Source: JBBTCX01 sp964494205
Lineage (GTDB): Bacteria; Planctomycetota; Phycisphaerae; UBA1845
Assembly (NCBI GenBank): GCA_964494205.1
Contig: CAZBRD010000009.1
Coordinates: 124,001-188,000, forward strand
Direction of reading: 5' to 3'
DNA length: 64,000 nucleotides
A program made the position numbers and the translations under genes. The notes beneath the pieces are model-generated. The model saw nothing but the letters and a program-made list of their open reading frames with translations, was not told the origin of the DNA and ran no database searches. Positions 1-8,551 of the stretch are shown in pieces. Positions within the stretch are counted from its first letter, which is position 1, and each line of letters begins with the position of its first letter.

Positions 1-1745
1 TCTCCGACCAGCGGACTGTCGCTTTGGTTACACCGTCCGCCCGGGTCGTTTGGCTTTGCGTGCCACGCATTGACTCGCCTGCGCTTTTTGCGGAACTACT
101 TGGAGGACCCTCCGCGGGATTCTTCGATATTCGTGCCGCCGACGGTACAGCCCCACTTCTACAATCATACGTTGGGGACACTTTTGTCTTGCGTACGGAG
201 TGGCCCAATTTCACCGTTACAGACTTCTTGGATTGCGCGGGGGGCCGCCCCTATCAACGGGCGGGACGAACTGACTTGATACGCATGGTGGAAGGGAAGG
301 GCCGTATTATCGTTGAGTTCGCTCCGCGATTGGACTTCGGGCGCCAGCCGACGCGTCTTCGGAGAGTTGAACAGGGATTACAAATTGAGGGTTCGCTCGA
401 TCCAATCGTCCTACGGACTCCAGGCGTGAAATGGGCGCTACTGGACGACGGATCGCACCAACGAGCCATCGCAGAAATCGATCTCTTGAGTGGCGGTGTC
501 ATGTTTGAACTCCGCTGTGGGCTTTCCACGACACGAGAATTAGCTATACAACCAGTCAAGCGATTCGAGCAGACTACGCGATTCTGGAGCCTATGGGCAG
601 AGCAGCTTCGGCTTCCCGCGATAGCTACCGACCTGGTTCGACGCAGTGCTCTAGTTCTGAAAGCCCTTTGCTATGGACCAACGGGTGCCATCGCCGCAGC
701 CGCAACGACCAGTCTTCCTGAGCACATTGGCGGCGTTCGCAATTGGGACTATCGCTACGCGTGGCTTCGCGATGCCGCTATGTCCGCCGTGGCGCTGGCG
801 AGACTTGGCTCAACGGGCGTGGGAACGAGATTGGTCGACTGGCTGTTGGGGATTCTCGATCGCGACGACGCACGCGAGTTTTTTCGCCCTGTGTATACGG
901 TCACGGGCGGGCATCTGGGAGTTGAGGCTGAGATTCGAGAGCTTCACGGCTATTGCGCAAGTCGGCCCGTGCGTGTGGGTAATGCGGCCGGACAGCAACT
1001 CCAGTTGGATGTCTTTGGACCCATTATGGAACTTCTGGCCGTGTTGGCCGAAACGGGTGTGGCACTTTCTTCGGAACATTGGCGACTGACAAAGGCGATT
1101 GTCCAGGGAGTTGCTTCACGATGGAAGGATCCGGATCACGGGATTTGGGAAATTCGCGGCTCTCGGCGGCATCACGTTCATTCGAAGGTGATGTGTTGGG
1201 TTGCGGTCGATCGAGCCATCCGTATCGCCTTGGAGTTTTCTGGAGAGCAGCCACCAGAATGGTTCATACTTCGCGACGACATTTCTACGAGCGTTCTTCA
1301 GCACGGCTGGAATGATGAAGTCAAGTCTTTTACATCGGCTTTTGATGACACATCTGTAGATGCATCGGCGGTTCTTGTCGGACTCTCGGGCCTGCTAGAG
1401 GGAACAGACCCTCGCTTCATTGCTACGGTCGCAACAGTCGAGCGAGTTCTTCGGCGCGGTCCCACGGTCTACAGGTATTTGTATGATGATAATCTGCCGG
1501 GCCGAGAGGGCGGGTTCCACCTTTGTACCTCTTGGTTGATTGAAGCACTGGTATTGGTTCAGCGTTACGACGATGCACGGGAACTCTTTCATCAGTACCT
1601 CGAACTTGTGGGGCCGACTGGCCTGATGCCCGAGGAATATTGTCCGCGCACCAGGAAATCACTCGGCAACCACCCTCAAGCATATTCGCACGTGGGCTTG
1701 ATCAATGCCGCCCTCGCGCTCGAACAAACTCAACCTGCATGTTGA
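1..1745 (+). CDS. GH15 glucoamylase/trehalase-like glycoside hydrolase (5' partial)
   Basis: The reading frame is open from base 3 of the window, so the gene starts upstream; an in-frame TTG at 24 is probably internal, because the family's N-terminal strand that precedes WLCVPRIDSP is already being read before it. The product matches the GH15-like hydrolases (glucoamylase or trehalase type, inverting alpha-glucosidases with an (alpha/alpha)6 barrel). About 235 residues after the TTG is the signature GGVRNWDYRYAWLRDA. The motif GIWEIRG near residue 373 holds the probable general acid Glu, and LMPEEYCP near residue 535 holds the probable base Glu. The N-terminal beta-sandwich domain is present. 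No signal peptide can be judged because the start is missing. The substrate (trehalose, maltodextrin or glucan) cannot be told from sequence alone. Confidence 0.88.
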   Translation, partial: SDQRTVALVTPSARVVWLCVPRIDSPALFAELLGGPSAGFFDIRAADGTAPLLQSYVGDTFVLRTEWPNFTVTDFLDCAGGRPYQRAGRTDLIRMVEGKGRIIVEFAPRLDFGRQPTRLRRVEQGLQIEGSLDPIVLRTPGVKWALLDDGSHQRAIAEIDLLSGGVMFELRCGLSTTRELAIQPVKRFEQTTRFWSLWAEQLRLPAIATDLVRRSALVLKALCYGPTGAIAAAATTSLPEHIGGVRNWDYRYAWLRDAAMSAVALARLGSTGVGTRLVDWLLGILDRDDAREFFRPVYTVTGGHLGVEAEIRELHGYCASRPVRVGNAAGQQLQLDVFGPIMELLAVLAETGVALSSEHWRLTKAIVQGVASRWKDPDHGIWEIRGSRRHHVHSKVMCWVAVDRAIRIALEFSGEQPPEWFILRDDISTSVLQHGWNDEVKSFTSAFDDTSVDASAVLVGLSGLLEGTDPRFIATVATVERVLRRGPTVYRYLYDDNLPGREGGFHLCTSWLIEALVLVQRYDDARELFHQYLELVGPTGLMPEEYCPRTRKSLGNHPQAYSHVGLINAALALEQTQPAC

Positions 1746-1988
1746 CTTGCGCAAGAAACCGCATGGGGCGGACTGCAATAGACTCGAAAGCGGGGTTTTC
1801 GGTTACTCCGCCTTTGTCGTCTTGCCATCCTTCTTCACGAGCGTATCACCGCCATTGGCTTACGCACTGTTCAAAACTAAACTGGCGCGCAACAAAACGA
1901 ATCTCCGTACTTCGGCCTCCACACGGTCTTGCCAAGAAGTGATACCGATTGCCGGGCGTCCTCAATCGTTGGTTGCAAACCCCATTGC

Positions 1989-2966
1989 CTACCCCGCACA
2001 CTGTCTCCATGCAGACAATGCCAGAAACACCGCATATGAAGCGAGCAAGCCAGCACCTTCAACTCGTGATATCGTTTTCCCAAAAGTGCGGCTAATCGGA
2101 ATTAGCGCAAGGGCCAGAAACCCCATGTATCCAAGCGGTAGGGAAAGACCGCCATTCATGGCAGGCGGTGTCAACATGCCGGTGATGCCAAAAATCGCAC
2201 CGGCATTGAATAGGCATGAGCCGATCGCATTTCCCATTGCTAGGTCAGTCTGACCCTTTCGAACTGCGAGCACACCGGTGATCATCTCAGGCAATGTCGT
2301 GCCGATTGAAACGATGGTGACGCCCACGATTGCCGCTGGGACGCCGATCGCGAGGGCAATTCCCGACGCACCATCGCTCGCCATTGATCCACCAAATGAA
2401 AGAAGCGCAAGACCTCCGACAAAGCATGTCACAATCATGATCCAGGCCATAGGGAGCCCCTTGTGCAAGGGGTCTGGACCGAGGATTGCGGATTGTGCGG
2501 CTTTGGGCTTGCCGCGCGACTCGCGCAGCGCCGAAACAATTGTCCACGCGCTATAGGCTCCAAACAGACTGAGCATGAAACCTGCTTCCCACCGGGCGAA
2601 GCCGGAAGCCAAACCAAGCATAGCCATGAACGCAAGAATGAAAGCATTCAACCAGATTTCAACCTGAATCAAACGCTCGACAACTTGCAAGGGCCGAATC
2701 AATGCACAAAGTCCCAGGACGAGTGCCATATTGCAGATATTGGCTCCCACGACATTCCCGAGGGCCAGTTCACCGCGCCCCTTGTAAGCCGAGATAAGAT
2801 TCAGGGCTAGTTCCGGAGCCGACGTGCCCCACGCCACGAGTGTCAGACCGACCACTAGTGGCGACACGCCTAGCCGGCGCGCAGTATCTACTGAGGCTGA
2901 GACGAGCAACCGTCCACCGACAAGCAAGAGTAGAAGCCCGCCAAGAAACTGAAGCGTGTATATCAT
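1989..2966 (-). CDS. Calcium/sodium antiporter, CaCA family (YrbG-like)
   Basis: Inner-membrane cation antiporter predicted to exchange Ca2+ for Na+ or H+. The protein is about 325 residues with some ten hydrophobic segments and shows the two inverted alpha repeats of the family: GTSAPELALNLISAYKG followed by LALGNVVGANICN in the first half, and SIGTTLPEMITGVLAV followed by LAMGNAIGSCLFN in the second. The acidic residues in the two PE motifs are the expected ion ligands. The frame is open further upstream to 3107, but that extension is hydrophilic and unlike the family; the ATG at 2966 puts the first membrane helix (LQFLGGLLLLLVGGRLL) at the N-terminus as usual. No strong ribosome binding site is visible before it. 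It converges with the GH15 gene. Confidence 0.88.
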   Translation of the reverse strand: MIYTLQFLGGLLLLLVGGRLLVSASVDTARRLGVSPLVVGLTLVAWGTSAPELALNLISAYKGRGELALGNVVGANICNMALVLGLCALIRPLQVVERLIQVEIWLNAFILAFMAMLGLASGFARWEAGFMLSLFGAYSAWTIVSALRESRGKPKAAQSAILGPDPLHKGLPMAWIMIVTCFVGGLALLSFGGSMASDGASGIALAIGVPAAIVGVTIVSIGTTLPEMITGVLAVRKGQTDLAMGNAIGSCLFNAGAIFGITGMLTPPAMNGGLSLPLGYMGFLALALIPISRTFGKTISRVEGAGLLASYAVFLALSAWRQCAG

Positions 2967-3502
2967 GTGAAATTGAATAGAGGGAACCACGTGGTGGGTC
3001 AACACAGTTTCTCGGAATTGAACCAGATATTTGCACACGTCGTGCTCGCGGTGCTTCATTTGGCTCGAAATGCGAAGAGTTCCGAACGCGCGAACCGTTA
3101 CCGGCAATTAGAATTACTCGTGATCCGGAATAAAAAATGCCATTTCTTAGCATGCGAGACGTTCAAACATAGCCCATAGAAGAGAGCTATCCGCGAATTC
3201 ACGTCGAGGTCATCTTCCATAAGGCTGATATGCTCTCGTTAATCAAAAAAAGGATTGGCACCGACGGCGTCTTTTGCCACCGCAAGCTTTTGGTCCTTTG
3301 ATTGGCCGCCCTTGATTGACCAATATCAGTACCTATTGCCTCGTGGTCGCGCCGCCGGTGCCCTCTGTGGAAGCGGTCCGGAAGCATGTACGTTTCGATC
3401 TATCGAGTTTCAAGCCATTGAGAGCACTTGCCATCTCCAAGGCCCACTATCGCAGGTTGCCCGGCCGAACAACGAACACAGGCAAGTTGCCCTACGGGTT
3501 AG
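2967..3502. other. Intergenic region without a convincing gene
   Basis: About 535 bases lie between the antiporter start and the response regulator stop. Several open frames exist but none has a plausible start with a ribosome binding site or a recognisable product. I see no clear repeat or RNA gene in it. Confidence 0.5.
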
Positions 3503-4027
3503 TCACGCCGATTCTTGCCCGGCCGTTGGCCGCAACAGTTTGGCGACAAACTCGCAGAATTTGTCGAAATCAATCGGCTTATCAAAGAACGCAACGGCTC
3601 CAAAGCGACTCGCCCGCAAGAATGTCTGCTGATCTCCGAATGCCGTAATCAATATCACAGGCGGAAATGTCGACTTATCCCTTATGTCGTTCAGCGCTTC
3701 GAACCCACTCAACCCAGGCATACGTATGTCCGAGATTATCAAGTCGACATCAAAGCGTTCATCGAGGATAAGTTGGGAGTAGACCAACCGCTCTCGCAGA
3801 TGAATTCCGTCAGTCACTTCAACAACGTTGTATCCGGCACCGCGAAGCACGTTACTCATCAAAGTCCGCAACTCTACATCGTCCTCAGCCACCAAGATGC
3901 GCGGTATTCTTGTACTTACGCGCCCCATCATTGGTGAGTCTCCGAAATTAGACTTGTTCTGGATGCCGAAATCGCGCGCGACTCGAGGATTCGAGTATGC
4001 AATCTTCTCGAACTCCCTTATGTGCAT
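3503..4027 (-). CDS. Orphan response regulator (receiver domain only)
   Basis: A 174-residue protein with a CheY-like receiver domain after an N-terminal extension of about 45 residues. The conserved residues are visible: the acidic pair in AEDDVELR, the phospho-acceptor Asp in LIISDIRMPG, the Ser/Thr position in ILITAFGD, and the Lys in FFDKPID. There is no output domain, so it probably acts through a partner protein, as stand-alone receivers do. The ATG at 4027 is chosen because a strong ribosome binding site (GGGAGGT, five bases upstream) precedes it; the frame is open to 4126 but nothing supports that start. No histidine kinase lies nearby. It sits just outside the left edge of the mobile element. 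Confidence 0.85.
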   Translation of the reverse strand: MHIREFEKIAYSNPRVARDFGIQNKSNFGDSPMMGRVSTRIPRILVAEDDVELRTLMSNVLRGAGYNVVEVTDGIHLRERLVYSQLILDERFDVDLIISDIRMPGLSGFEALNDIRDKSTFPPVILITAFGDQQTFLRASRFGAVAFFDKPIDFDKFCEFVAKLLRPTAGQESA

Positions 4028-4545
4028 CGTACCTCCCTCTCCCGCTTGCTCGTTGAGTGATGCGACCATCTTTGTCGCCCGCCAAGATAGACTACTTCGT
4101 TTCATACAAACGCCAGCAAAATTCATACCACGGAGATTCTTGCTGACAATTCAGAATTGGAATCGCAGAAATCGAGCGCCAGAAGTGATATTTGCGGACA
4201 AACGGGCATTTCACTGGCTTTCGGCGTTTCAGTCCAATTGCGAATGCTTGTGTATCTGCGACGCGCGCGTGGCAAATTGTCCCATCGTTTGGAATCGAGT
4301 CCCAGAACAGTGAAGCCTGCTTCGTATAGGCCGTTTCTAGAAATGCTTGGCACGTGATCCACATTCTCGCGATCTATGTTCTGGAATATTAATTTACGGA
4401 GGGTGATCGGAGCCGTTCACAGAGGTGTCCGGACAAGATGCGAAGTGGCTGACGTGAACGACGATAGCAGAATCAACGACGCCGTTGGAAGCGTCAAAAA
4501 ACGAGAATTACTGCTGTAATACACGATTGAAACAGTTCTTGGCCA
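4028..4545. other. Gene-free stretch at the left edge of the mobile element
   Basis: About 520 bases between the response regulator and the integrase stop codon. No frame here gives a recognisable protein. If the element integrated by its tyrosine recombinase, one attachment site should lie here. I looked for a copy of the 3' end of the tRNA-Asn gene found at the other edge and did not see one. Confidence 0.4.
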
Positions 4546-5169
4546 TCACCACACTCGACTTCGCATGGCGTCAATCACCGCCATCGGCGCGAGGTGATCG
4601 AGATATCTTGACGTCGTCGTGATGTTGGTGTGCCCGAGTTGACGAGAGATTATAGCGATGTCGACACCTTCTGCGCGAAGTTGCGCGGCGTGGGTGTGCC
4701 GGAAACCGTGTGCGTGAACGCGTTTTTCTATTCCGGCTTTGAAGGCCAACCGTTTGAGCATCACGCGGACATAGGAGGCGGACATTGATTGGCCATTGAG
4801 CGTGCAAAAGACCGGCTGCCTGCCGTTGACACGAAGAGTTAACCTCTTGTCGAGCCATCGCTGAACGACGCCAGCAGCGCCCGGATCGATGCCTATCGTT
4901 CGCGATCGACCGCCCTTGCCGTTCAGAACTCGCACCATTCCTTTGTCGAGTTCGAGGTCTTTCGGATACAGCGACAACGCCTCGTTGATGCGTAAGCCGG
5001 AACGATAGAGCAATGCAATCAACGCGCGGTTACGAATGCCCGTCGGCGCTCGATGACTGCACGCGCGCATGAGTTTGGTGACTTCATCTTCCGTCAGCAC
5101 TTCCGGCGGCAGATGCTTATGCCGTCGTGGTTTTCGCCCATCAGTCACATAGATCGACCCGTTGAACAT
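4546..5169 (-). CDS. Tyrosine recombinase / integrase (compact)
   Basis: Site-specific recombinase of the XerC/D-phage integrase superfamily. The 207 residues are mainly the catalytic domain. All active-site positions are visible: Arg60 in LLYRSGLRINEAL, Lys85 in NGKGGRSRTI, His154 and Arg157 in HAHGFRHTHA, His180 in QLGHTN, and the nucleophile Tyr189 in TTSRYLDHL. The usual N-terminal SAM-like core-binding domain is reduced to about 25 residues, so the protein is shorter than the roughly 300 residues typical of Xer proteins. The ATG is preceded by GGAG. It is the leftmost gene of the element and probably integrates or excises it, though the short form may need a helper or be a remnant. Confidence 0.88.
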   Translation of the reverse strand: MFNGSIYVTDGRKPRRHKHLPPEVLTEDEVTKLMRACSHRAPTGIRNRALIALLYRSGLRINEALSLYPKDLELDKGMVRVLNGKGGRSRTIGIDPGAAGVVQRWLDKRLTLRVNGRQPVFCTLNGQSMSASYVRVMLKRLAFKAGIEKRVHAHGFRHTHAAQLRAEGVDIAIISRQLGHTNITTTSRYLDHLAPMAVIDAMRSRVW

Positions 5170-5364
5170 GAGTTACTCCTGATAGATTCCGCTCGCTGTT
5201 GGCCCAATTGCGAGTGTCACGCGGTGACACCCAGTTGCGCTTTTCCTGCAAAGCGTAACTCAGTGCTACCTCGGGGTGGGCCACCGGGGAAGAACGTAAC
5301 TCTATGGAGAGGAAGGAATTGGATTTGGGTGTGAAGGCTACACCGGATCGATTCCGGCTACAGT

Positions 5365-6753
5365 TTACAGGTTTGCCTCGCGAAGTTGCTTAGCCCAGCC
5401 GCGTCCATAGTAGGTCCCCCAGCGCTCGTTGATCCCGGCTTCGGCAATCGTAGGCCCACAGTAAGCGCTATCTGCGGCCTCAAGGGCTAGCGCAAGGGCC
5501 GTCCAGCGATCGGCGTGGCTGCCCGCTTCACGCGGCGCGGCGTAGCGCACGTTTCCAGAAGCGGTCACCGTTCGCGCGACGGAATGCAGGTCGTCGATCA
5601 ACGGTCGATGGTTGGGGATAGTAATGTACCCGCGTTGAAAGGCGGCGAGGATGCGCGAGGCTAACGATTCTTTGACGGGTGCGGTCATGCACACCGGCTC
5701 GACGCGATTGCCGTACTTCTTGACCAACTCCTCGCACAACTGCATGCCTAGTCCACTCTGGTCAATGGAGAGTCGTCGCAAGCAGTGGATATTCAAGAGG
5801 CTGGCCAATAGTTGAGATTGTTCAGCAAACGGCGTTTGATGCAGTTCAACCGCGCCCCGCCAGCGTATTCCTTTGCTGTTTTTCTCGAGGACCACCAGCA
5901 CCGACATGTCGTGCTTGCGGCCCACGTCGTACCCAGCCAATAAGTTCGCCGCCCCGGCCAATCCGTTCATGCTCAGGCGATAGGGAAGCGTCTCGTCGAC
6001 TCGCGCCAGCAGCAGGTCATACGGCAATAAAGCGTGCGCTTCATCTACGAATTCGCACTCGTAGGCTGCCCGCCACGTTACTTCGTCAGCCACGGCGGCA
6101 CGCAAAGCGGCGATATCATGCGGAACGCCCCCCTTCTGAGCAGCATAAATGTCCACGCGGTGGCGGGACCAGGCTTCGTCGCCATTGTGCCACAGGCGAT
6201 GGAACATGCCCGAACGGGCGCCGGGCGTGGAGATGACGCTCAGTCGAAACTGTTTGTTGGTCGAGATAGTCGGTACGATGGCTAACCAGAGAGCATCGAC
6301 GTCGGATATCCATGCGGCTTCGTCGATGACGACGTGACCAGAATAGCCTTGAACCGTCGCCGCAGCAGACGGTAGCGATATGACGCGACCGCCAGTGGAG
6401 AGTTCGATGGCTTCTGCGCTCTGCTTCTCGACCTGTACTACGCCGTCACCGGCAGCCGTGACCAGCGGCAGCAATTGACCGGCTTTGCGCAACAACTCCG
6501 ATGCTTGACGTTGACTGGCGCTGACTACCACGGTCGTTTCGCCGTAGAGGGCGGCGTGCAGCGCCTCGGTCGCAACCGCCGTCGACATACCGATTTGCCG
6601 CGCCTTGCAACAGACGCGAAGCCGTGAGTGGTCTTCAAGCCAGCGGCGTTGGTGCGCCCACCATTGCAGGGTCGTCGGTTCACTTTGTTGATGGTAAGCA
6701 TTCATGTCGATGCATGCGCTGTCACAGCCCACATCAACGGCATCAGCGTTCAT
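5365..6753 (-). CDS. Phage terminase large subunit (packaging ATPase/nuclease)
   Basis: Motor and nuclease that drives phage DNA into a capsid. The 462 residues have the two expected domains. In the ATPase domain, an adenine-binding WWAHQRRWLE region is followed by a Walker A variant CKARQIGMST (residues 49-58), Walker B HVVIDEAAW (140-148) and the coupling motif SVISTPGA (172-179). In the RNase H-like nuclease domain, the acidic motifs are GYDVGRKHD (near 275), LSIDQSGLG (near 330) and HADRWTALALAL (near 420). Its ATG overlaps the stop of the DUF5681 gene (ATGA), so the two are translationally coupled. No portal or capsid gene follows; the next gene downstream is the integrase. Confidence 0.85.
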   Translation of the reverse strand: MNADAVDVGCDSACIDMNAYHQQSEPTTLQWWAHQRRWLEDHSRLRVCCKARQIGMSTAVATEALHAALYGETTVVVSASQRQASELLRKAGQLLPLVTAAGDGVVQVEKQSAEAIELSTGGRVISLPSAAATVQGYSGHVVIDEAAWISDVDALWLAIVPTISTNKQFRLSVISTPGARSGMFHRLWHNGDEAWSRHRVDIYAAQKGGVPHDIAALRAAVADEVTWRAAYECEFVDEAHALLPYDLLLARVDETLPYRLSMNGLAGAANLLAGYDVGRKHDMSVLVVLEKNSKGIRWRGAVELHQTPFAEQSQLLASLLNIHCLRRLSIDQSGLGMQLCEELVKKYGNRVEPVCMTAPVKESLASRILAAFQRGYITIPNHRPLIDDLHSVARTVTASGNVRYAAPREAGSHADRWTALALALEAADSAYCGPTIAEAGINERWGTYYGRGWAKQLREANL

Positions 6754-7283
6754 GGGCCGACCGCCTCGTCGCTGCTTACTGAGATGGGTGCTGGTATCGG
6801 GGCCGATGCTTTGAAACCCAGCACAGCCGACACGCTTGCCAACGCCGCTTGCACGTCGCCCGGACCGCTGAGTGTGATACGTTTCTCGTCTCCGTCGAGC
6901 GCTTTGTGCAGGAGTTGTAGTAGTCCGACTAGCTTGTCACCTGCGGTAGTGCTTCCTTTGACGGTTCGAATCAGCAACTGTGTAATGCCGTCGTACATCA
7001 GGCCAGCGATGACGTCGATGTTCTGCGTTTCATCCGGGTCCATGCCGAGTTGTTGGGCGATCTTAACCAACTCGCCACGGGTCTTGGCGGGTTTGATACC
7101 CACGCGGCGCAACGCAGCCGACAAGGATCCCGATTCACGCGGTCGACCTGTTGGGTTTCCACTCTGGCCCGGCTGCCAGCGATGCGGAGCCAGCCATGGC
7201 GCTCGTTCACCCTTCGTCGGCGCCTCGATCGGAACCGGCAAGTCTGGGACAGTGCGTTGGATGTTGTCGCTTTCGTTCGTCAT
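6750..7283 (-). CDS. DUF5681-type protein, probable small terminase partner
   Basis: A 177-residue protein with the WQPGQSGNPTGRPRES motif near residue 40, the hallmark of DUF5681 proteins, which are commonly encoded next to large terminase genes. The middle has predicted helices with a LysR-like spacing (SAALRRVGIKPAKTRGELVKIAQ), and the ends are rich in Pro and Ser and probably disordered. Position directly before and overlapping the large terminase suggests it recognises the element's DNA for packaging; this is inferred from context, not shown by sequence. A palindrome (7333-7349) lies 50 bases upstream of its ATG. Confidence 0.75.
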   Translation of the reverse strand: MTNESDNIQRTVPDLPVPIEAPTKGERAPWLAPHRWQPGQSGNPTGRPRESGSLSAALRRVGIKPAKTRGELVKIAQQLGMDPDETQNIDVIAGLMYDGITQLLIRTVKGSTTAGDKLVGLLQLLHKALDGDEKRITLSGPGDVQAALASVSAVLGFKASAPIPAPISVSSDEAVGP

Positions 7284-7332
7284 TTCTGTGCCTCACTTTG
7301 GCACGGAATCTTAGCAATACGGAGGCTGTGCC

Positions 7333-7349
7333 CTTCCAGCCTTTGGAAG
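7333..7349. promoter_or_regulatory. Palindrome, possible operator (copy 1)
   Basis: CTTCCAGCCTTTGGAAG, with arms CTTCCA and TGGAAG. It lies about 50 bases upstream of the DUF5681/terminase start codon. Closely related palindromes occur at 9985-10001, 47 bases upstream of the ParB-methyltransferase start, and at 10201-10216. The repeated position upstream of gene starts suggests a binding site for an element-encoded regulator. Binding itself is inference. Confidence 0.5.
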
Positions 7350-7353
7350 CACC

Positions 7354-7554
7354 TCACTCCAAAATTACGCGGAACTTGCGACCGCATGCGCATTGCACCC
7401 ACCACAACGCGCTGCCGTCGCCCTGATTCGCCAGCGTGCGATACTTGTGGAGTTTGATGCCACCGCAAGAAGGGCATCGCGGGCGCTCGACAGTGATCGA
7501 CTCTAGCGGTTGCCGATCATAATGGGGCTTACTCGCCGTTTTCATTAAACTCAC
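7354..7554 (-). CDS. Small zinc-ribbon protein
   Basis: A 66-residue protein with a CPSCGG knuckle near residue 28 and a second CACGRKF pair near residue 57, the layout of a treble-clef or zinc-ribbon fold. The start is GTG at 7554, four bases after a GAAGAG ribosome binding site and one base after the stop of the MT-A70 gene; an ATG three codons in is an alternative. Such small zinc ribbons are common in phage operons and may bind nucleic acid. Function not known. It sits between the methyltransferases and the terminase pair. Confidence 0.75.
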   Translation of the reverse strand: MSLMKTASKPHYDRQPLESITVERPRCPSCGGIKLHKYRTLANQGDGSALWWVQCACGRKFRVILE

Positions 7555-7555
7555 A

Positions 7556-8551
7556 TCACTCTTCTTTATCGCATCCGATTTCTGGTTTCATCATCGTCCA
7601 CCCTGATGCTTGCTGACGGGCAAACAACTCAAGGCGTGGACTCGGGCTGACGCGCTCGATCAACTGTCGAACGGCTTCTGGCTTATGACCATCTTGCGTC
7701 TGTTCGATCTCTGCCCAACTCTTCAACGACCTATCGAGGAATGAGCACGAGCCGCGAACGCCGAGCAGCAAGAACTCGTGTCCGGCACCCCAATATTGGC
7801 TGGTGTTCGCCTCCGGTTTGACCCATACGAAACAACCCGCGTAATCGAAACCCCATGCCTGAATGATTCGTTTGGCGTCGAAGAGATCGTCATCAGTCGC
7901 CCACAGATGCAGGTGAGCGCTGTCCGCAGCGATTGCCGCGACCGGCAACGAGCAGAGTTGGACAACTGTCATTCTCGGGTCGTGATGCTCATCATCCCAA
8001 GGTGGGTCGGCGTAAATTGTTCCGAACCGCGTTCCCGAGTCGACTAGAGCTTGCCATTGGCTATCGCTCGCCACACGCTGATTTGTTTCGTTGCGCGCGA
8101 CGCTCGGTGTTCCTCGCCCCAGCGCGAGTACGCTAGCCGTGGTGATCTCGCGATGGGCTTGTCGGATTTCTTGAAGATGCTCTTCGAACTCCTCCTCGGG
8201 CACCGACGCGAGGCGCTGCCAGCGGTGAGATTGGAACTTGTCGATTCCAAGGTCAGACAATTTCAAGGTTGCATCGTGCAACCTTGATTTGCGGTCGCCG
8301 CCATGAATGTCCATCGTCGCCAGCATCTCTCCGGCTTTGCGCTGCGCACGCAAGTGGATTTCGGCAGCCCGGTTTTGGGCCTTCAAACCCAGCCTGGCTG
8401 CCTTGGCATACGCTCGGGCTGCCTCAGCCACGTCAGCGATGTGCTTCACATCCTCCAGCGACGACGCTTCCGCCAATGCTTTGACGGCCCCGTCCAGTTT
8501 GACCATCGACGTCGAGGACTCGACCACTTCACTTTCCGTCACTTCGCTCAT
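7556..8551 (-). CDS. MT-A70 family adenine-N6 DNA methyltransferase
   Basis: Predicted SAM-dependent enzyme that methylates adenine. The C-terminal half has the MT-A70 catalytic motif DPPW at residues 182-185, followed by LHLWATDDDL, a WGFDYAGCFVWVKP strand and a C-terminal LELFARQ strand typical of the family. The N-terminal 140 residues are helical and charged (AEAARAYAKAARLGLKAQN, RAQRKAGEML) and include the segment HDATLKLSDLGIDKFQSHRW, which resembles ParB-like DNA-binding helices of phage methyltransferases. The start overlaps the end of the ParB-methyltransferase gene by 23 bases. In mobile elements such enzymes protect DNA against restriction or mark it for replication or packaging; no partner nuclease is present. 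Confidence 0.88.
   Translation of the reverse strand: MSEVTESEVVESSTSMVKLDGAVKALAEASSLEDVKHIADVAEAARAYAKAARLGLKAQNRAAEIHLRAQRKAGEMLATMDIHGGDRKSRLHDATLKLSDLGIDKFQSHRWQRLASVPEEEFEEHLQEIRQAHREITTASVLALGRGTPSVARNETNQRVASDSQWQALVDSGTRFGTIYADPPWDDEHHDPRMTVVQLCSLPVAAIAADSAHLHLWATDDDLFDAKRIIQAWGFDYAGCFVWVKPEANTSQYWGAGHEFLLLGVRGSCSFLDRSLKSWAEIEQTQDGHKPEAVRQLIERVSPSPRLELFARQQASGWTMMKPEIGCDKEE

Noticed and set aside
4028..4545. Copy of the tRNA-Asn 3' end as left attachment site
   Set aside because: I searched by eye for the T-arm and acceptor sequence and found no match.
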